From the NCBI GenBank assembly GCA_018398815.1, contig CM031596.1:73499636-73563635 (forward strand): 64,000 nt of DNA. The letters run 5' to 3'. This DNA is from Conus ventricosus. Its lineage: Eukaryota > Mollusca > Gastropoda > Neogastropoda > Conidae. This document shows positions 53,186 to 64,000 of the stretch, piece by piece; positions within the stretch are counted from its first letter, which is position 1, and every line of letters begins with the position of its first letter. The notes beneath the pieces were generated by a model, which worked only from the letters and a program-made list of their open reading frames with translations, was not told the origin of the DNA and did no database searches. The position numbers were made by a program, and so were the translations under genes.

Positions 53186-55047
53186 CCCCACCCCAACCAG
53201 AACTCTGTTCCATGTTCCATTTGATTTGTGGGGGAACCCTAAATCTCCTTTGATTGTTAATAGTGTATCCCAATATTGCCAGTGTGGTCTTCAGCCAGTC
53301 TGTATATTCAACAGCTCAGTGTGTGATCTGCAGAACAGGTGTATATTCTGGGTGTTATTTATACTGTCTTGGCCCTTGTATCAAAATGTACTCCATGTTT
53401 ATTATATTCCCTGCCGGTGTCATACTTGTACCTCAAGTCGTAGCCTGTGGGAGGTTTTGTGCATGCACTGGTGTTGTCATTGAATTTGTACATACAGATT
53501 GAATTTAAGTTCATGATTTTTTTTTCTTTGTTTTTCCCCTTAACCTGGCTGAAGAACTAGACCTTACCATAGAGAGACATAGTACATATTAGGTGGTAGC
53601 TGGAAGACAGCGAAGAATCACATAACTGTATGCATATATATTGTACTTGTTAGTGACAGCTATAATTGTTGTCTTTATCCTTTTCATTTCCTGTATATTG
53701 TATTGATATTCTTGTTGTCATGCTTTTTCTGTCTGTCTAGAGAGCAAGGTCTCTCCATATAACTCAGCTTGGTATGTGTTTTCATGTGAAAAAATAAGTG
53801 AGATCAAAAGGCTGATAGAAAGGTTCCAGTAGACCATGGAATTAAGGCCTCCATGATCAGTGTGCTCAGTATGTTATGATTATTGAAAAGGCAGCATTCA
53901 TGCTCGTTATCTCTGATTCAGAATGATTCGCCAGTATTTCTTCACTGATGTCATTCTTTCTTTATGTACATTTTGAATGTAGAAAATTAGTGGTTTGCTG
54001 CTCTTTAGTTTGTGCATAATGTGCCTTGATACTTCAGGCACAATATACAGATATTGTTTTTATTGCTGCATATGTAAATATGGCAGATTAATGTTTAGCT
54101 TTATTGTTTAGCTTTTGTAACTTACCATGTGTACCTTTACTGATTTTATAACTGTTGAAGTTTAATGAGTTTGATTAAGTTCACACTATGTATTGGATGT
54201 GGAAGTCGGTCAGTCGGTTACGCAGCATTTACACTTATTTGATTAAATAAGGAGCATTGACTGAGACCTTTCCTTTGGAAACAAAACTCCGTATTGATGT
54301 TTTAACTGTTGGATCATGATGTAAAAACAAATTGTCACACACCTGTAGTTAATGTCAAGCCGACTTGTTGCAATGGATTTGATGTCTTTATTATTGTGTT
54401 TGTACGGATCCATTTGCATAGCTAATGCTGTAAGTATCCGTTTTCTGCCTTTTTGAAGGACATATCACCAACACCACTAAGCACATTCTTGTAGATTGCT
54501 CTTGTTTCAGATTTAAAGAGAAAAATATGACTAGTTGTGTTATACTATGAAACAGACTCCTAAATTATGGTAAGCAGAGGTAGAGTTTCATTTGGTAAAT
54601 AAAAGTAAACATTGACAGTTAGTGTGAATGGTAGCTATTCTGGATAGAAAGAACTTTTTTCACCATATTTTTAATGTTCCGTCAAAGACTACAAGTGAAG
54701 TCCATTCTTGTTAAGTTGTCATCTTTCTTTTTTTTTTCTTTTTTTTCTAAATCATGCTTCAAACTCATCCACTTCTCCAGTTTGCTTATTGTGCAGGAGT
54801 TCTTTTGATCTGAAGAATAGGCTTTGGTTATGTCTCATTTGTTGTTTTGAATTCTGTAGAGGATATCTGTTATTAGATACTGCATTGGTCATTTTTTTAG
54901 ACAACAGTCAGCAGTCATTTTGTGTTTCCCTGTGAAAAATGGTCCTGAACATTTTTACTTAAATATTCTTTTAGGGCACTGAGAAAAGGTTAGATATAGG
55001 GATGATATCTGTTACAGTTCTGACACTTGTGACTTCTTGTTTGGTCA
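53183..55047. other. Gene-free stretch
   Basis: AT-rich sequence without a recognisable gene, RNA or repeat. Confidence 0.5.
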
Positions 55048-55238
55048 GATAAAGATTTTTAACGAAGTTTCTGGTACGTTTCTAGACGATGTCATTTAAA
55101 GAGATGTATGAAAAGTTTTTTTTTTTTTTTTTTTTTTTTTAAATGACTGGTGAGTTGATTTTAACGTGGTGACAGCCCTGATGTGGCCCTTTGCGGTCGG
55201 CTGGGCTATAAGCAACATTATCTTATCTTATCTTACTA
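55048..55238 (+). mobile_element. 3' end of the RNase H-type LINE (short copy)
   Basis: Matches 51062-51274: agatttttaacgaagtttct, acgatgtcattt, an internal poly-T (about 55117-55140), aaatgactggtgagttgatt, then the hairpin from 55173 and TCTTA repeats. About 190 bp, no coding sequence. I could not define its target duplication. Confidence 0.88.
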
Positions 55239-56968
55239 GATTTGTTATTCTGATCTCATTTTAAAGAAAAATAATTCATGATAGAGAAAGTCTCTTCCAC
55301 TTTGCATGCCCTGTGTTTTTGAAAGGAAATATACAAGTATCAAAAAGATACTTGGTTTAGTTTCCTCTAAAACTATGACTTAACTTTTAAATCATATATT
55401 ATACTATCAAATCTTATATTCATGTTTTTGTTTCTGGTGCTTACCCGCCTGAACTGGTATGCAGAGTGTCTTTTTAGCTTTAGAACTGTGAGCAACCAGT
55501 TTTTAAGGAGAAAAAAAGAAGCAGCAGAATGCAGACATCAGGTTCAAGGTGATCTGAACTGAAGAATATCTTTGTATTTATGCTCTGTCAAATACTGGTG
55601 GCATCCTTGTGTCATTTATTTTGATACATGTTAGTGTTGCTGTCAGAGACAAGAGGCTGTTACCCAACAAAAGTCAGCCTGGTTGAACAACTAAAGAGAC
55701 AAGAGTGTACAATATGACAAGAATTTGTCCGGCTTCATTGGATAAAAGTGGTGTTAATAGAAGAGAGTGGAGCTTTTTTTTTTCTTTTAGGCAGCAAAGT
55801 TTGCTTAGTTTTGCAACTGAAGAAACAAGAGTACGTATCAAACTGACAACAGTTTGTGACTTGTCAGCTGAATGGGCCAGGGTTTATATTACTTCATACA
55901 AGTTGGCCTGTTTTTACAGCTAATGGGATGGAGGTTGTATTACCAGACAAGAGTTGTCATAGTTTACAACCGAGACAAGAGTTTGTCATGCCTGACAAAT
56001 CATCCAAGTCCCATGGTGTTTCTATTACTGGAATAGAGTGGGCCTGTTTCTACAGCTAAATGGACATTTTGAGGTTGTATTGTGTGACAGAAGTGGTCCT
56101 TGTTCAGCCAACAGACAACAAATTGCCATGAGTCGGCCTAATTTTACAGCCAAAGGTACAAGAGTTTGTATTACTAGACAAGAGTTGGTCTACCTTTACA
56201 GCCAAAGAGATTATATAATCTGACAAAAATCATTCAGGTTCAGTGAAAGACAAAAGAGTGAATATCATCTGACAGGAGTTGTCCTAGTTTTACTGCTAAA
56301 AAGACAAAATAACCTTTTTTTCACATGGTAAGACCATTACACAACCACAACTCAAAATGAAGGCTTCTAACAACACCAGTTTGCCTAGATCAAATGCTGA
56401 TGTAAGGCACACAGAACAAACGAGGTGACATCTTCAGTAAAGGATGCTGTTAGCTTACCCTTTACCCTGAGCTTGGCAAGTTCTCACAGTGAAAACAACT
56501 GAGCTAAAGAAATTGAAACACAAATTATTATGTATTCAGGACTGGCATAATTTCTGATGTTGAACGTAGTGAGAAAAAGTGGTACAACAGAAACAAGTCG
56601 AGGAAATCTTGCATTGATTCATATGAAAAAACGAAAGGAAATCGTAAGCGAGCCAGGAAACCAGAAAGATCTGTTGTACTTTTACAGCCGTAGAGATAGA
56701 GTTTGTATTACCTGACAAGAGTCATTCTGTTAAAGACACAAACAAGAGTTAGCCTAGTTGAGTTAAAGCGACAAGAGCTCGTATTGTATGTGATCATATT
56801 GTCTGACAAAAAAAAAGAAAAAAGATTTAATTCTAAACTGAAGAGGTGTTAAAATGTCATAGTAACAAGCTTAATCTTACACGTTTTATAGCAAAGAACC
56901 TATAGCATGAACGTAAATAATAGTCAGCCTGGTTTTAAGCTAAAGAGAGAATAGATCATATTGCATGG

Positions 56969-56969
56969 C

Positions 56970-57019
<50 letters not shown>
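56969..57019. repeat. (CA)n microsatellite
   Basis: Pure CA run inside the decayed tandem array. Confidence 0.92.
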
Positions 57020-57020
<1 letters not shown>

Positions 57021-57394
57021 CATAGTAGTGGTGCAGCTCATGATATTTGGCAGGCAGACCTGACAAACATGTTAGTTCAATTCATAGATCAGACATCAGC
57101 TTTGTCTAATACCAATTGAAGCCCTTCTTTCACATTGTTATGAATTCGTTTGTTTATCATTTATTCACCGCCTGATTGATTTAGCTGGAATCCATGCACA
57201 CTCTGAGTTTGTGCTTTAGCAGACATGGTATAGTGTATATACTAGTCTGCATGTAGTGACATTTCCTGGATGACACTGAAAGGGGGTGGGCCTGATTTAA
57301 GAGCTAAAGAGTCATGAGGTTATGAAACTGACGTGAGTCAAAAACAGCTAAGGTGATGGAAGACAGTATCAACTTCGATCATAGTGGGCTTGGT

Positions 57395-57525
57395 TTCTTC
57401 TTCTTCTTCTGCGTATGCAGGCTGATATTCCTGCGGACACCCCCTGTATATGGAGTGGAGTTTTGTGTGTATGACCGTTTTTTATCCCACCATTAAGGCA
57501 GCCATACTCCAGCTTCGGGGAGAGG
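57395..57525 (+). repeat. Interspersed repeat with CTTCTTCTGCGTATGC end (forward copy)
   Basis: Starts cttcttcttcttctgcgtat, contains acaccccctgtatatggagt and ccaccattaaggcagcc, and ends cagcttcgggga. It is the forward counterpart of 16501-16665. Confidence 0.7.
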
Positions 57526-57649
57526 CTTGTTTTTTAGGTTATGTAGATGGAATTTCTATTGTTCAGACAAGAGCTGTGCTGATTTTATAGCTAAGAGAAA
57601 AAGTTGTATGCACTGAGAAAAGTCAATTTGTTGTTTGTCTGATTGACTT

Positions 57650-57668
57650 TAAGTGTGTGTGTGTGTGT

Positions 57669-57706
<38 letters not shown>
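57650..57706. repeat. (GT)n microsatellite
   Basis: GT run with one GG interruption. Confidence 0.92.
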
Positions 57707-57707
<1 letters not shown>

Positions 57708-58622
57708 TTGGTGCTTGTGCACATTTTCAAGCTCAAAGTTCTCTTTGATTTATGCATGGCCTGCTGCTGAGTATATTATCGCACAAGGCTGCCTGTTTGT
57801 TAGAGCTATATCTATCTTCTTCCAGTCTGTGTTAACATTATATTTGGTGGATTTGGAACTGGCAGGTTCTTTTTGTTAGGTTTTTTTTTTTTCTAGATGG
57901 CGCTTTCTTTTTTCTCCTAAACTGTTTGTGATTTGTGTGTATGTGTGTACAGCTCTGAGAAAGCCTCTTGTGGTGGGCAGGACTATTGACATCATGAAAT
58001 GAATTGGAGTGTTTGTGGTGTGGCGGGGGATTACATTGCATATGTGTGTGTATAAATAAGTTCTGTATGTATTGATCTAATATATATGAGCATTTTTGAC
58101 GAGGTGTGTTGTAATTGATCATTTAACAGGCAGGTGTACATAATACAGCTTTTTGAATGTATTAATCTATTTAATGTGAATCTTTCTTGCTTCCCACATA
58201 TTTTCAGGGAAGTGATTGTAACATCATTCTGCGGCTTTAGATTTCTAGCTCCTCTTGAGTATGGTACAGTATCATATAGTGCTAATGTTATTCTCGTGTC
58301 TTTGTGGTCATGCGCATTTACCGAATCGGCGGATTTTTATTTTATGATGGTAGCAACATATGGAATTACAGTCTGATTGAGTTCTTTTTATTATGATGTA
58401 CATTATGCTATCATTCAGTGTTCCGGTTTCTTGTGATTGTGGTCTTTATTGGTTATCAGTATGAATTTCTAACAGCAGTAAGTTGTATTGGGAACCATTG
58501 GTTATGATACTTAATACATTTGTTTTAAAGGAGATAAAAGGGAGGGGAGTTATCTCAACCTATATTGCAAGTAATCTTCAGCGATACTTGACTGTTATAA
58601 TGTTTGTCAGTTTTGGGAGGGA
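57707..58622. other. Gene-free stretch
   Basis: No recognisable gene or repeat. Confidence 0.5.
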
Positions 58623-58647
58623 GGGGGGGGGGGGGGGGGGGGGGGGG
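58623..58647 (+). repeat. Poly-G tract (25 nt)
   Basis: Uninterrupted run of 25 G. Confidence 0.92.
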
Positions 58648-58988
58648 CTTCTGGTGCAGGATTTTGTTTTCTTTCTTTCTTTTTTGTTTTTCTCTTTTTT
58701 TTTCCCCTTCATTTTTTTGAAAAGTGTAATGTTAGTGTTTATTGTTAATGTTTTTAAATGCAGCATAAAACCATGCGACAGGTAAGAAACAAGGTATAGA
58801 ATTCATAAGTTTTGTTGCTCCAAAATCATAACCATGCAGAAACAAGCATAGGGTAGGATTTGTAAACAAGTTTTGTATTAACAGTGTTGGTTTGTAAGAG
58901 AACAAATTTGATTAAATGTTTTGTAAATTATACAGTATTAAGGTGTTGGGGTGTGTGTACAAATACTTGCTTATGCATGTTGTAAATA

Positions 58989-59109
<121 letters not shown>

Positions 59110-59216
59110 TTTACTTTGGATATACAATTTTAGTGCCAAAGGAGCTGCAATTTTCATAGCTTGCTACCGACCACTTTATTTCACAATGCCAACCAAGACC
59201 AATATAAACCAAGCCC

Positions 59217-59468
59217 ACGCCTTCCAACATATGCACACACTCACACACACAAACACATACACACACACATCTATATATGTAATATAATGTATATATAAAG
59301 CCCTTGATATACAAAACGCCTTCCAACATATGCACACACTCACACACACAAACACATACACACACACATCTATATATGCCAGCCCTGATGTGGCCCTTTG
59401 CGGTCGGCTGGGCTATAAGCAACATTATCTTATCTATATATGTATATATAAACCCCTTGATATACAAA
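59217..59468 (+). repeat. 99-bp tandem duplication, second copy carrying a retroinsertion
   Basis: Copy 1 is 59217-59315. Copy 2 starts at 59316 with the same acgccttccaacatatgcac and ends with gatatacaaa at 59468. Copy 2 is lengthened by the 54-bp insertion and its target duplication, and lacks about 10 bp (aatataatgt). Confidence 0.88.
59379..59432 (+). mobile_element. 54-bp hairpin/TCTTA-tail retroinsertion (copy 4)
   Basis: Reads ccagccctgatgtggccctt ... aacattatctta. Flanked by a perfect 10-bp duplication tctatatatg (59369-59378 and 59433-59442). The uninterrupted sister copy of the host repeat at 59217-59315 shows the empty site. Confidence 0.95.
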
Positions 59469-59509
59469 GCTCCAAGCCTCTGAGCTCTCAGACAGCGGGC
59501 ATCTGGGAA

Positions 59510-60110
59510 AAGAGCCAGATCAGACTGCACCAGGCAGTTCCCATCCAAACCGTGTCCTGCCTGCCTTGGGAGATGGACAGATCACAGATCCTGGTATCCC
59601 CCGGCACGGGAGCCATGGTACAAAGGGACCCTCTGCACCTGGCCAGCTTGGCAAAGGCCGGACTGCATGAATGCTTCGGCCACCACCTCAGCATCTACAC
59701 AAACTGCTCTGTCCTGGTGAACGGGGAGGTAGGATGCGCCTTTGTGATCCCAAGCCTGGGGGTCTCAAAGCAGTGCCACCTGAACAAGGAGGTGAGTATC
59801 TTCACTGCCGAACTGCAAGCTATCCTCTTGGCATGCAGTGCAGTGAACGATATGCCTCAACCACCAAGAACAGTGGTCATCCTCACAAAGGTACTAGAAG
59901 CTGGTGGGAGGAAAAACAGGAAAGATAACCAGGCAGAAATCCTCTTTCTGGTTCACCAGATTATATGCAAGGGTATGGACCTTGCATTCACGTGGCTCCC
60001 GTCCCGCACCAGCATACAGGGTAATGAAATGGCTGACTGAGCAGCCAAAGCTGCAACAGAGAATGACACACCCACCGAGCTTGGGCTGTCAATGACCACA
60101 GGGGTGAACA
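59510..60110 (+). pseudogene. LINE RNase H domain fragment (second family)
   Basis: The + strand frame reads LSIYTNCSVLVNGEVGCAF, VSIFTAELQAILLACSAVND, RTVVILTKVLEAGG, then LAFTWLPSRTSIQGNEMAD and a stop. Motif order matches LINE RNase H (YTDGS, AELxAIxxA, xxTDSxxA, WLPSHxGxxGNExAD). Two catalytic Asp positions are altered (YTN, LTK), so it is inactive. Past the stop another frame continues AAKAATENDTP. The sequence differs from the 49765 family. Confidence 0.75.
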
Positions 60111-60422
60111 ATGCTCGAGCAGCTGTTTACAGAGAGCGAGAGGAGAACCTCTGAGACCACCATTAGGCAAGTGGATGGCTTTGCCTTTCTGAGCGCGGGA
60201 AGAGGAAACTAAGACAGAAACTCCCTCTAGTGATGAGGCTGCGCACTGGGGTAGCTTCATGGGCATTAAGTGGGGGCGACGTATCGCTCTAACATGCCTT
60301 CAGTGGGTACCCTACCCTAGCGGACTCTCTGGCACCACTATGGGTTTTCAGAACAATGCACAACCTCAGAGTCCAGGACTTCAACCACAGCCCACCCAAG
60401 AGATCCAACCCATGAAGCTCCT

Positions 60423-60467
60423 GTGTTGTTGTTGTTGTCATCGTCGTCGTTGTCGTCGTCGTCGTAC
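60423..60467 (+). repeat. (GTT)n/(CGT)n trinucleotide repeat
   Basis: GTT repeats pass into CGT repeats over about 45 bp. Confidence 0.85.
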
Positions 60468-60550
60468 CCTGGCTAAAAGACTCCAGGGATCATCCAAACA
60501 GCTGAAGTACTTGAACACTATGGTAAAAATGCATCGGCTGGGGTGAGAAC

Positions 60551-60625
60551 ATTACACGTGTGACCGTTTTTGATTACCCCGCCACATGGGCAGCCACACT
60601 CCGACTTCGGGGGATTTCGGAAACT
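60551..60625 (+). repeat. Short relative of the CTTCTTCTGCGTATGC repeat
   Basis: Shares gtgtgaccgtttttgattac, gggcagccacactcc and cttcgggggattt with the 57395-57525 copy (gtatgaccgttttttatccc, aggcagccatactcc, cttcgggga). Confidence 0.55.
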
Positions 60626-61069
60626 GATAATGTTATGCTAGGAGCTTGTCACAACTGAAGACAATCCTCATATAACTATGCTGAGCATAACATTTTGATG
60701 TAGCCTTGGTGTTCTAGCCTATGGCAATTGGTCTGACACAGCCTTAAGCCAAGGCGGAAGCTCCTGTGCGACTCTCTCCTATCCTCCGTTACAGACAGTT
60801 GGTTTTAACCACTGTGCAGGAAAGAGGTGCGAAAGGAAAAGAGACGAAGAGGATCCCCAGGGTCCTGCTTTGGGTCGAATCACTGAGACTCGCACCCCTG
60901 TCCTTTGGCTTGCCAGCTGGGGATGGGGGAGGGTGGGGGCGGGGACGACCAAGTAGGGTGTTTCACCCGAACTGGACAAAATCGTATCGTGTGGATCCAT
61001 ATCAGTGGTCCTGATAGGAAGCTGTCCAAGGGTTTGAAAGAAGGCTGCCACCAAGAGCAGACCAACAAC

Positions 61070-61303
61070 AATACGATTTCCGACCACAGTCTGGGACACC
61101 TTGTGCCTAGGGGCCTCCGGCCAATAGGACGTTCATCTCGACCTTCGACTTCCAAAACTGATGTCGGTCTGCTTGAATTCAGGAGAATTACAACGTTAAT
61201 ACCATTTCAGACCACAGTCTGGGACACCTTGTACCTGGGGCCTCCGGCCAATAGGACGTTCATCTCAACCTTCGACTTCCAAAACTGCTTGAATTCAGTA
61301 GAA
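61070..61303 (+). repeat. 128-bp tandem duplication
   Basis: gaccacagtctgggacacct begins at 61082 and again at 61210. Both copies continue through cggccaataggacgttcatc and ttcgacttccaaaactg. They differ by small indels. Confidence 0.88.
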
Positions 61304-61544
61304 TTAAATTTTTCTGCAAATGATTATGGCCAAACTCATAGAAGACCGATTCAAGCAAACAGAAAAATAACTGAAAATTGACGGTATGAAAATGTTTATC
61401 ATTTTAACCTAATACTACGCATTGTCTTCATTCTTTACAGTCGGCTAGGCAGTCAACTGCATGACATATTGATTTCAGGCAGAAGCTCTAGCTGCAGATA
61501 ATCCTCAGTCTGTGTGCCATCGGATGTTGGGAAATGGACAATAA

Positions 61545-61556
61545 GCTCTCTCTGTC

Positions 61557-61635
<79 letters not shown>

Positions 61636-61640
61636 CCCTC

Positions 61641-61702
<62 letters not shown>
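61545..61702. repeat. Compound (CTGT)n-(CT)n microsatellite
   Basis: CTGT repeats to about 61590, then interrupted CT to 61702. The overlapping Ser/Leu and Arg/Glu frames are artefacts. Confidence 0.95.
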
Positions 61703-61704
<2 letters not shown>

Positions 61705-62619
61705 GAAGTTCTGAGCCGCTAGGTAAACAGAAGCATTGAAGAAACAAGTCATGACTTCTTAGTCTTCTTCAGACAGGATGGCAACGAACAAACAACGGGA
61801 GTAAACATGTGGTGGGGAAAACAAATGTAAGTGGTATTGTACGTTGAGACGAACTCCAGCTGAAGCATCACAGTGGAACTCTCCTCTAGTATCACCATGC
61901 GTGAACAACTGCTCTTGTTGCTTTGGAGTCCAGCTGCTGGATCGTGTTTTTTTTTCTGGCTTCTGCCCCAAGTTAAATTTATTTACTGTGGCCCATTACG
62001 TTCTTCCAAAACTGCCGAACGCTTTTATGGAGTATATATAGAAGTGGTAAAACTCCCTCTAGTTTTGAGGTCCTTTTTGCAAACGGTACGCAAATTAAAA
62101 ATCTATTCGATGTTTCTCCAGCATTAGTGGAAACCAGCCTGTTCTTCACCATCTGCTTCCGGCAGACAGATTTTGAGCATGGCATTGCTGACATGGCTGA
62201 TCAAAGTGATAGGGCAGTGGTTCTGGCAGTGGATATATCCTTTTTGAGAGAAGGGTAACGATTAGCGATGGAGTCTATGTTGGCCCTCGGTGTGCCAGAT
62301 TTTGTTGCGGATAGCATGTAGAATATCTGCTTTTCCGCCATGTTTCAACAATTCTATTTACTGCAGGTACGACTTCACTTAGTACTTTAAAGTCGTTTTG
62401 ATGAATCCTGGTTTGTCGCACATATATCTCCTGTGCTCTGTTTCTTGTAGAGCAATATTGGGTCCGTCTATTTATGAAGTCTCTCCTTTCTATGTGAGAC
62501 AGTTGCCGCGTTGTCCTGAACTTTGCTGACTTTATTTTGCTTTTGTTTGGTTAGTATTTAACAGTCTTAAAAGCTTTCTTTGTGCAGTTGTGTACGTTTT
62601 TCTCAACATCCTAAAACAT
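61703..62619. other. Gene-free stretch
   Basis: No recognisable gene. Short open frames on both strands lack family resemblance. Confidence 0.45.
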
Positions 62620-62990
62620 TATTCAGCCCAGCTGTACTATGCATTCTTCATTTTGCCACTGATCCATTGTTCGTAGCGCTATCTTTCTTTCCTCGGTCTT
62701 TTTCAGCGGTTTTAAGCTTCTTCTAGCGTCACACGCCTCCATAATAATGGTTGTGATCGATGCCTTTGATTTCAATACGCTTATTCCTATGATCTTCGTT
62801 GCTGTTTCAGCCATCTCTCTCACGGAGTTGTTCAAGAGAATTTCAAAGTCCTCATCCAACAGGAGTAGTGGAGCGAACTGTCCTCGGTCGTACAGCCGCT
62901 TGAAATAGATGCTGTTCAGCGTTTTCAGGATCTTGCAGTTTGTCAAGTCTACACAAAATCACAAACTTCAGCATGAATGTGGCCTTTTCA
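62620..62990 (-). pseudogene. LINE endonuclease-to-RT linker fragment, minus strand
   Basis: The minus strand first reads LDKLQDPENAEHLFQAAV, then after a one-base shift GQFAPLLLLDEDFEILLNNS, VREMAETATKIIGIS, and MEACDARRSLKPLKKTEERK. This order is typical of the segment linking endonuclease and reverse transcriptase in CFDP2-like endonuclease/RT proteins of non-LTR elements. Neither flanking catalytic domain is present. Confidence 0.65.
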
Positions 62991-63689
62991 CGAGAGAAGA
63001 CAAAGACTGCTAAACGTTACTGAAAGCAGACCAATGTGCACAGACTAGGAGAGTAGTAACAGACGTGTTTTAGAAGCATTATTGTTTCAGTTGAATCAAG
63101 GTAGCCAACTTTGTCGTTCTGTGTGCAAGAGGACAGACAGACAGTGATACCTGGTAGTCTGAACTGGACGCTTCATCCCATCACAGGAAGGCTGCAGTTT
63201 CTCACTGATCATCACAGACGTCTCCAGCAGTCAAACTGTTAAGGTTCTGCACTAATTATAATTTCATGTAAAGCTAAGAAGGATTTTTTTTAGTGCAAAT
63301 AACTGTTTGGGGAAAAAAAAAAAGAAAAGAAAAGATAAGTAAGTCGTAGGACAAAGCGTTGGCCTGTCTGGAAAAGTACTTGTGCAAAGTCAAACCAGAA
63401 TCACCCTGATTTACAATTCACGAACAACAGACGGATAATTTCTCTTTTTCTTGATGGCATTAAACGGACGTGTCGAGTTGTTATCCTGTGTCTGTTTAAA
63501 AAATAAATAAATAAAATAACAACAAAAACAACCGAAGCAGTGCATTTGGCCCACATATTTTTTGTTTATTCTCGATTCTCACAAATAAAACAAAAATACG
63601 TGGGCAAAATGAACTGTCTCGGTTGTTTTAGCCGCATATACTAGCATATAACGTCGACTGTAACTGTGTGGATATGATCCGACATTTGG
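62991..63689. other. Gene-free stretch
   Basis: AT-rich sequence, with A-runs near 63310 and 63500. Nothing recognised. Confidence 0.45.
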
Positions 63690-64000
63690 CCAAGGGAAAT
63701 GGGTTAATTTTTTCGGGCACCAAAACTCAGTAAATCCACTTTCACACTTGTGTCAGTTATTTGCTAATCCTGAAATTCGGCTTGGAAAATCCATCACTTC
63801 AGCTGTGAAGGAAACCCGATTTCTAGGAGTTATCTTTGATCAAAAACTGATCTTCAAAAGTCACATCCAGCACTTAAAAACTTAATGTCAGAAAGCAATG
63901 AACATTCTGAGAGTTGGGGCATTCCGTATCACACCTGTCTACAATCTGTATACTGAGGCGGGAGAACCATTCCTCTCTAACCGTTGGCTGAAATTCACAT
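63690..64000 (+). mobile_element. RNase H-type LINE copy running off the window, internally deleted
   Basis: The + strand reads LGKSITSAVKETRFLGVIFD, LIFKSHIQHLK, stop, QKAMNILRV, then GAFRITPVYNLYTEAGEPFL. The last part matches GAFRTTxxYSLYAEAGEPSL of the 49765 copy. Between MNILRV and GAFR, about 45 codons present in the other copy and in family members (the VDYGCAVYGSARSS region) are missing. The element continues beyond 64000. Confidence 0.8.

Larger units (their letters stand above)
55640..57640 (+). repeat. Decayed tandem array, unit roughly 50-65 bp
   Basis: Degenerate recurrences of agacaagagt, ttgtattacctgacaagagt, tggcctagttttacagctaa and aagag are spread through the interval in the same order (for example near 55705, 55930, 56160, 56690, 56750, 57290 and 57560). 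No unit is intact. It reads like an old satellite or minisatellite eroded by mutation. CA microsatellite and other insertions interrupt it. Confidence 0.6.

Noticed and set aside
52894..53273. Polyproline (+) and polyglycine (-) open frames of about 110-120 codons
   Set aside because: Produced by a 59-nt poly-C run.

Overview
This is a eukaryotic nuclear window dominated by one large host gene on the + strand: a TET-family 5-methylcytosine dioxygenase, read from its long N-terminal exon (start codon 4356) to its C-terminal TGPYQRW end (stop 37421-37423). Eight coding exons have canonical splice sites and compatible phases. The introns are long, AT-rich and full of microsatellites, and the tRNA-derived SINEs and RNase H-bearing LINEs are of the kind seen in lophotrochozoans. 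The best guess is a mollusc, probably a gastropod. I cannot name the species.

Layout. 1-4062: upstream sequence with compound CT/CA/CTGT and GT microsatellites and a decayed tyrosine-recombinase fragment. 4063-37423: TET. Intron 1 holds a GC-richer block and a 53-bp retroinsertion. Intron 2 has a read-through stop followed by AATAAA. Intron 4 has a 233-bp tandem duplication, a SINE and a LINE tail. Intron 5 carries a 2.16-kb hAT-like DNA element with 6-bp target duplications. Intron 6 is filled by about 6.8 kb of a 43/44-bp minisatellite that runs up to the 3' splice site of the exon encoding the iron-binding HKD motif. Intron 7 carries a SINE, a LINE scrap and a 59-bp retroinsertion. 37424-64000: 3' UTR and gene-poor sequence with LINE relics of several kinds, a decayed tandem array, long poly-G/poly-C tracts and a strong 24-bp-arm hairpin.

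The TET catalytic core looks functional: the Cys-rich region, HKD iron ligands, distal ELHATT histidine and TRIS arginine are all present. However, the two large exons contain several apparent single-base frameshifts, which look more like uncorrected assembly indels than decay.

The most unusual observation is a discrete 53-60 bp retroelement. Four independent insertions, each with 10-14 bp target-site duplications, all begin within a few bases of the same hairpin base and end in a TCTTA tail. They correspond to only the 3'-terminal hairpin of a local RNase H-type LINE, so they may be a minimal SINE rather than random 5' truncations.
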